DNA of 38,122 nucleotides, taken from contig NZ_HE998568.1 of the NCBI RefSeq assembly GCF_000327285.1, positions 352,386-390,507 on the forward strand, given 5' to 3'. Numbering within the stretch: the first letter of the stretch is position 1; each line of letters opens with the position of its first letter. Under the pieces are notes generated by a model. The model ran no database searches, was not told the DNA's origin, and saw only the letters and a list, made by a program, of their open reading frames with translations. Below, in pieces: positions 34,436-38,122 of this stretch. Both the position numbers and the translations under genes were made by a program. Source of the DNA: Holdemania massiliensis AP2 (GTDB lineage: Bacteria; Bacillota_I; Bacilli_A; Erysipelotrichales; Erysipelotrichaceae).

Positions 34436-36433
34436 TCAGCCAACTGATTTTTTAAAATGCCGTGTTAAATAGGAACGGATCTGCCGGTCGATCTTTTCCG
34501 GATCTTCGCCTTCCACATCAAAAGGCGTATCTTCTCCCAGCTCCAGCGCCAGCTGCGGCATTTTGCGGGTAATTTCCTGATAACGCCGGCGGGCCAGAGC
34601 TTCCATTTCCGCACTGCCCAGCGTCTTAAAATCGAGAACGGCATCAGCCAGTGTTTCCCAACCCTCGCCCTCACTTTGAACAGCGGCGGCCTGAAAGCCG
34701 AGTCCCGACAGACTGCGGCTCTGCTGGGTGTCCAGCAGAATCAGACAATGCCGCAGATCGACCTTGCGTCCGGCTTCTTCTTCAATCATTCCCTGCTCGA
34801 TGCCTTTGCGCAGAATCGCCTCACACTCTGCCCGAGCCGCATCCAGGTTCCGAATCAATAACAGCGAATAAGGGGAACGCCGCAGTTTTTCCAGCCACAA
34901 TGAATACTGCTGATCGGTTCCGTGGACAAACCGATATCCCGCCTGACTGTCCTGATAATCCATCATATCCACTTCAATCCGCCGGTCATCCTGGCCAAAA
35001 TACAGCTGCGCCAGCACTTTCGCTAATCGCTGCTTCAAGGAAAACTGCTTTCCGCAAAGCAACCAGACGCCTAACGGCTTGTCTTCAACAACGCCCAGTT
35101 CCATCCATTGCAGCTGCTGATCAATCTGCGTCAGCATCGTCTGCTGACCGACGAGTTCCTTGCGCAGACGCTGCATCACACGGTCCTTGCGATTTCGATC
35201 CTGCAGCGGCACATCCGTTAACTGCTGCAGAATCTGATCGATATCCTGCCGGCTGACCTGATCGCGATGATCCATCCGCGCGCTGGCACAGGCCAGATCA
35301 ATAACGTCCAGCGCTTTGTCCGGCAGTTTGCGTGAAGGCATGAAATACTGCGTGCTTTCCATCAGCGGTTCAATGAGATCCATTGGAAACTGAATCTGAT
35401 GATGCTGCTCGTATTCGGGAATTTTAGCTTCAATCATCCGCCGGGCGGAATCGAGATCCGGCTCTTCTATCATCACGGGCTGGAAACGCCGCTGCAAGGC
35501 CCGATCCTTCTCAATAAACTTAAGGTATTCGTCATAGGTCGTTGCTCCGATGCAGCGGATTTCACCCCGCGCCAGCACCGGCTTAAGCACGCCCGCAACA
35601 TCGATCGAACCTTCAGCTTTACCGGCACCGATGATCTGATGAATTTCATCAATAAAAAGAATGACCTGGGGAAACTGCTTCAGGGCATCCAGTATTTTCT
35701 GAATCTTTTCTTCAAACTCACCGCGGTATTTTGTCCCGGCCACTAATCCGTTGACGCTGAGTTCAAAGATCACGCTGCCGCGCAAACAATCCGGGACTTC
35801 CCCATCCTGAATACTTTTCGCCAGCTGTTCAACAAGTGCCGTTTTGCCTACTCCCGGGTCGCCTAACAACAGCGGATTCGCTTTTTCCTTGCGGCATAAA
35901 ATCCGAATTACGGCTTTCATCTGTTCCTGGCGTTCAACGATATTGGAAGGCCGGTTTGTCATCCACTGATTCAGATTGCGCAGCTCCCGAATCGAGTTCA
36001 GACTTTCAATATCCTGCTGATTCAGTTCGCTGATTAATTGGGCAATATCCATATCATACCGGCGCAGCAGTTCAGAAGCCACATTATTCGGGGTTTCCAG
36101 CAATGTCCGCGTCAACATTTTCAGCGTGATCACATGCGGTGTAGACCGCGCCGCTTCAATCAAACATTTCTCCAGGATTTCTTCGACGGTCTGCGTGTAT
36201 TCCGTCTGCCGTGTTTCCTCCTCATTAAATCCGAACAGCACCTGAATATCTTCTTTTAACTGTTCCGCGGTAATTCCGCGATCATTCAGCAGCTTTTTCA
36301 ATGCTGAGTTTTCCGTCTGCAGAATACCGATCAACAAATGTTCCGTCCCGATAAAGGTATTTTTCATCTGCCGGGCTACCGTGCGGGCTGCCTGCAGCGC
36401 CTTTTGGGCCTGAGGATCAAAATTGGTTTTCAT
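34436..36433 (-). CDS. Shortened ClpC-like AAA+ protein with degenerate second ATPase domain
   Basis: The 665-residue protein begins with a Clp N-domain (about 1-140), then a complete first AAA+ module with Walker A GDPGVGKT (191-198), Walker B LFIDEIH (262-263 Asp-Glu) and CIGATTYDEY. ClpC proteins are around 810 residues; here the coiled-coil M domain that should follow is absent. The second module is degraded. Its P-loop reads LLCGKQFSLKQ (about 459-469) instead of GPTGVGKT, and the Walker B region reads LLLIRNLDAA without Asp-Glu. An LGF tripeptide (578-580) remains where ClpC docks on ClpP. It probably still unfolds proteins with one active ring, or acts as an adaptor or regulator. GGAGGAA sets the start at 36433. 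A dyad lies just upstream. Confidence 0.88.
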   Translation of the reverse strand: MKTNFDPQAQKALQAARTVARQMKNTFIGTEHLLIGILQTENSALKKLLNDRGITAEQLKEDIQVLFGFNEEETRQTEYTQTVEEILEKCLIEAARSTPHVITLKMLTRTLLETPNNVASELLRRYDMDIAQLISELNQQDIESLNSIRELRNLNQWMTNRPSNIVERQEQMKAVIRILCRKEKANPLLLGDPGVGKTALVEQLAKSIQDGEVPDCLRGSVIFELSVNGLVAGTKYRGEFEEKIQKILDALKQFPQVILFIDEIHQIIGAGKAEGSIDVAGVLKPVLARGEIRCIGATTYDEYLKFIEKDRALQRRFQPVMIEEPDLDSARRMIEAKIPEYEQHHQIQFPMDLIEPLMESTQYFMPSRKLPDKALDVIDLACASARMDHRDQVSRQDIDQILQQLTDVPLQDRNRKDRVMQRLRKELVGQQTMLTQIDQQLQWMELGVVEDKPLGVWLLCGKQFSLKQRLAKVLAQLYFGQDDRRIEVDMMDYQDSQAGYRFVHGTDQQYSLWLEKLRRSPYSLLLIRNLDAARAECEAILRKGIEQGMIEEEAGRKVDLRHCLILLDTQQSRSLSGLGFQAAAVQSEGEGWETLADAVLDFKTLGSAEMEALARRRYQEITRKMPQLALELGEDTPFDVEGEDPEKIDRQIRSYLTRHFKKSVG

Positions 36434-36459
36434 CCTCGCGATTCCTCCTTCCAAACCGT

Positions 36460-36481
36460 TGAACTTCCCAGTCCAAGTTCA
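36460..36481 (-). promoter_or_regulatory. Perfect 7-bp dyad over the clpC-like transcription start
   Basis: TGAACTT-N8-AAGTTCA is a perfect interrupted dyad, 27 bases before the ATG and 3 bases after a TACTAT -10 on the minus strand. It matches neither the CtsR heptad repeats nor CIRCE, so a different repressor is suggested. Confidence 0.5.
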
Positions 36482-36726
36482 GTGATAGTATTGCCCCGAG
36501 CCGTAACCACTACTCTGGAGCTGTCTGTTCCAATTTTAGGATTTACCTCTGGCTGCTTCAACAAGCTTCATTTCAGTTTATCCGATAACCGGAGAACTTA
36601 TGCCCGATCTTGAATCAGCACCTTGTTTTCTCAAACATGCGTTATCTGAAAACAAAAATAAAGGCGGTAACATTACCTTCGCATTTTTATCATAAAAATG
36701 TAAATTGTTTCCAAATCACTTTCTTT

Positions 36727-36755
36727 ATGACATCCAGGCAAAAACATTTTATAAT
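36727..36755 (+). promoter_or_regulatory. Promoter of the adenosyltransferase-NrdJ operon
   Basis: -35 ATGACA (36727-36732) and a perfect -10 TATAAT (36750-36755) are 17 bases apart, giving a leader of roughly 40 bases. Confidence 0.75.
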
Positions 36756-36799
36756 GGAAGCAATGACTTGCAGAAAGCAGGGAAAAGCGAGGTGATGTC

Positions 36800-37324
36800 A
36801 TGATCGTAACAACCAAAACGGGAGATCAGGGAACAACTGAAATTCAAAGCGGACGGATTTCCAAAGCCGACCCGCTGTTGGAAGTGTTGGGTGATCTGGA
36901 TGAACTGAGCGCCGATTGTCTTGTTTTCGCCAGTCTGACGCCTGCCTATCGGCTGGTTATGGAAGCTCTTGTCCAAGATCTCAGCGCCGGCTGCGCGGAA
37001 CTGGCAGGGTATGGAGAAGGCCGGTTCTGCCAACGCATTGAACGGCTTGAGCTTGAAATGAAGGAGATGCTGAAGGATGGGAGTGAGTTTCGGTTTCATT
37101 ATCCTCTCGCCTGTCCCTCCAGCGCCTTGTTCAACCGTTTAAGAGCTGTCAGCCGGCGGGCTGAACGGCATTGGTGGGGATTGCAGAACAGCCGCAAAAC
37201 CAATCCGCAGCTGGGCATTTATCTGAATCGAATCAGTGATTATTTCTTTGCTTTGCAGATTCAAGCGGCTGTCGATTCAAAATCCAATTCATCAGCGAAT
37301 TCCACTGCGGATTCAGCCATGTAA
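36800..37324 (+). CDS. pduO: PduO-type cob(I)alamin adenosyltransferase
   Basis: The 174-residue enzyme transfers the adenosyl group of ATP to cob(I)alamin, making adenosylcobalamin. The family's ATP-binding start TKTGDQGTT (5-13) is clear, followed by GDLDELSA (31-38), VSRRAER near residue 120 and LNRISDYFFAL near residue 142. A Ser/Asn-rich tail of about 17 residues is dispensable-looking. GAGGTGATGTC precedes the start. It is 26 bases upstream of an adenosylcobalamin-dependent ribonucleotide reductase gene, so its product most likely feeds that enzyme. Confidence 0.92.
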   Translation: MIVTTKTGDQGTTEIQSGRISKADPLLEVLGDLDELSADCLVFASLTPAYRLVMEALVQDLSAGCAELAGYGEGRFCQRIERLELEMKEMLKDGSEFRFHYPLACPSSALFNRLRAVSRRAERHWWGLQNSRKTNPQLGIYLNRISDYFFALQIQAAVDSKSNSSANSTADSAM

Positions 37325-37350
37325 AATAGAGGAAAGGAAGCAATGCTATT

Positions 37351-38122
37351 ATGGGATATCGTAAGGAAACGATCGCTAAACTCAATCAGGATATTCGGGA
37401 TTTTTTCCCGTATTTAACTGAAATCCAACCGGAGGATCATACGATTCATTCCGGCGTATCACGGCTGGTCATGCTTGACCGTTATGCCCAAAAGGACCGG
37501 GAATTAAAGACGCTGGGGGTTGGGGATATCGTTCTGGCGGTCATTAAAGAGGACCCGAAGTATCCAGCCCGGGGAGTGGGGGCAGTAAAGACGATCGATT
37601 GGGAAAACGAAAGCGTCACCATTGAGATCGAAGAGGAATTCCGCGGTACGCTGGAAGACGAGCAGGAGTCGGTCACCGGCTTAATCCGCCGGCCGTTTTC
37701 CGAAATTGACAAGCCGATGGAAATCTACTATGAACAGATTGCCCGCCGTGTCGGCAAAGCGCTGGCGGAGCCGGAGAACAACGAGGCTCAGCGGGAAAAA
37801 TATGCCGATTTGTTCACCGATCAATTAAAAAAGTTAAATGTCATTCCGGCCGGACGCGTTTTATTCGGCGCCGGCAGCGGAACTCAGGTCACCTATTTCA
37901 ACTGCTTCGTTATGCCGTTTGTCGCGGATTCCCGCGGCGGCATTGCGGAACACCGCAAGGAAGTCATGGAAATCATGTCGCGCGGGGGCGGCGTCGGCAC
38001 CAATGGGTCCACTTTGCGTCCGAAGCATGCTCCGGCAAAGGGCGTCGGGGGACGCAGCAGCGGTGCTGTCAGCTGGCTGAACGATATCGCCAACCTGACC
38101 AACCTGGTTGAACAGGGCGGTT
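37351..38122 (+). CDS. nrdJ: Adenosylcobalamin-dependent ribonucleotide reductase, 5' part only
   Basis: The frame is open to the right edge (257 codons seen). Sequence such as PAGRVLFGAGSGTQ, FNCFVMP and EIMSRGGGVGTNGSTLRP is that of class II ribonucleotide reductases, which use adenosylcobalamin to make the thiyl radical that reduces ribonucleotides for DNA synthesis without oxygen. The N-terminal ~150 residues precede the barrel. The radical-bearing and C-terminal cysteines lie beyond the window. The start at 37351 has GGAAAGGAAG about 10 bases upstream. The adenosyltransferase gene immediately before it supplies the cofactor. Confidence 0.9.
   Translation, partial: MGYRKETIAKLNQDIRDFFPYLTEIQPEDHTIHSGVSRLVMLDRYAQKDRELKTLGVGDIVLAVIKEDPKYPARGVGAVKTIDWENESVTIEIEEEFRGTLEDEQESVTGLIRRPFSEIDKPMEIYYEQIARRVGKALAEPENNEAQREKYADLFTDQLKKLNVIPAGRVLFGAGSGTQVTYFNCFVMPFVADSRGGIAEHRKEVMEIMSRGGGVGTNGSTLRPKHAPAKGVGGRSSGAVSWLNDIANLTNLVEQGG

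Larger units (their letters stand above)
36434..36799. other. 366-base divergent region between the clpC-like and adenosyltransferase genes
   Basis: It holds the clpC-like operator dyad (36460-36481) with a TACTAT -10 (36485-36490), and the adenosyltransferase promoter (36727-36755). Short open frames here look accidental. I see no cobalamin riboswitch. Confidence 0.6.

Noticed and set aside
34651-35256. Plus-strand open frame of 201 codons opposite the clpC-like gene
   Set aside because: Its Pro/Ala/Ser-rich composition is typical of antisense reading of a coding gene, with no start signal.
36434-36520. CtsR or CIRCE element before the clpC-like gene
   Set aside because: The visible dyad does not match the GGTCAAA heptad repeats or the GAGTGCTAA arms.
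36490-36799. Cobalamin riboswitch before the adenosyltransferase gene
   Set aside because: The promoter leaves only about 40 bases of leader, and no B12-box-like sequence was seen.

Overview
This 38 kb window looks like a chromosomal segment of a Bacillota (Firmicutes) anaerobe. The evidence is AggAgg-type ribosome binding sites, an agr quorum-sensing system, a secA-prfB pair with the RF2 frameshift, comFA-comFC, a PduO adenosyltransferase beside a B12-dependent ribonucleotide reductase, and a CcpA-type cre site. Base composition is near 50% G+C. An Erysipelotrichia-like host (for example a Holdemania relative) is my guess, not something the sequence proves.

Left third (1-13.6 kb, all on the minus strand): a quorum-sensing cassette (agrA-agrC-agrB) is followed by its own strong promoter, a 35-residue AgrD-like pheromone precursor, a small lipoprotein and a 3112-residue secreted Rhs/YD-repeat polymorphic toxin. 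A 139-residue presumed immunity protein and a terminator follow. Past the terminator lies a promoterless fragment of a second Rhs core that runs off the left edge; it is about 95% identical to part of the big gene. Two 14-bp direct repeats 21 bp apart lie just upstream of the agrD promoter. This is the geometry of a LytTR/AgrA operator, so the pheromone circuit probably controls the toxin operon. This is the most interesting part of the window.

Middle (13.7-24.2 kb): a lipoprotein of the endonuclease/exonuclease/phosphatase family with sugar- or surface-binding domains lies divergent from a LysR regulator. Next comes a PfkB fructokinase with an amylosucrase-like GH13 gene 3 nt downstream. The GH13 gene has a frameshift in a run of six T and has lost several catalytic residues. 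The housekeeping set prfB (programmed frameshift), secA and a cold-shock protein gene with a long leader follows.

Right part (24.2-38.1 kb): competence genes comFC and comFA, a cytosolic GH35 beta-galactosidase, a DEAD-box RNA helicase with a terminator-like hairpin in its leader, and an ECF-type sigma factor overlapping a DUF2461 gene. After these come a NIF3-family protein, a GNAT/YoaP-like acetyltransferase, ispD, and a shortened ClpC-like protein whose second AAA+ module is degenerate. The window ends with a cobalamin adenosyltransferase followed by the start of an adenosylcobalamin-dependent ribonucleotide reductase. No rRNA, tRNA, CRISPR array or insertion sequence was seen.
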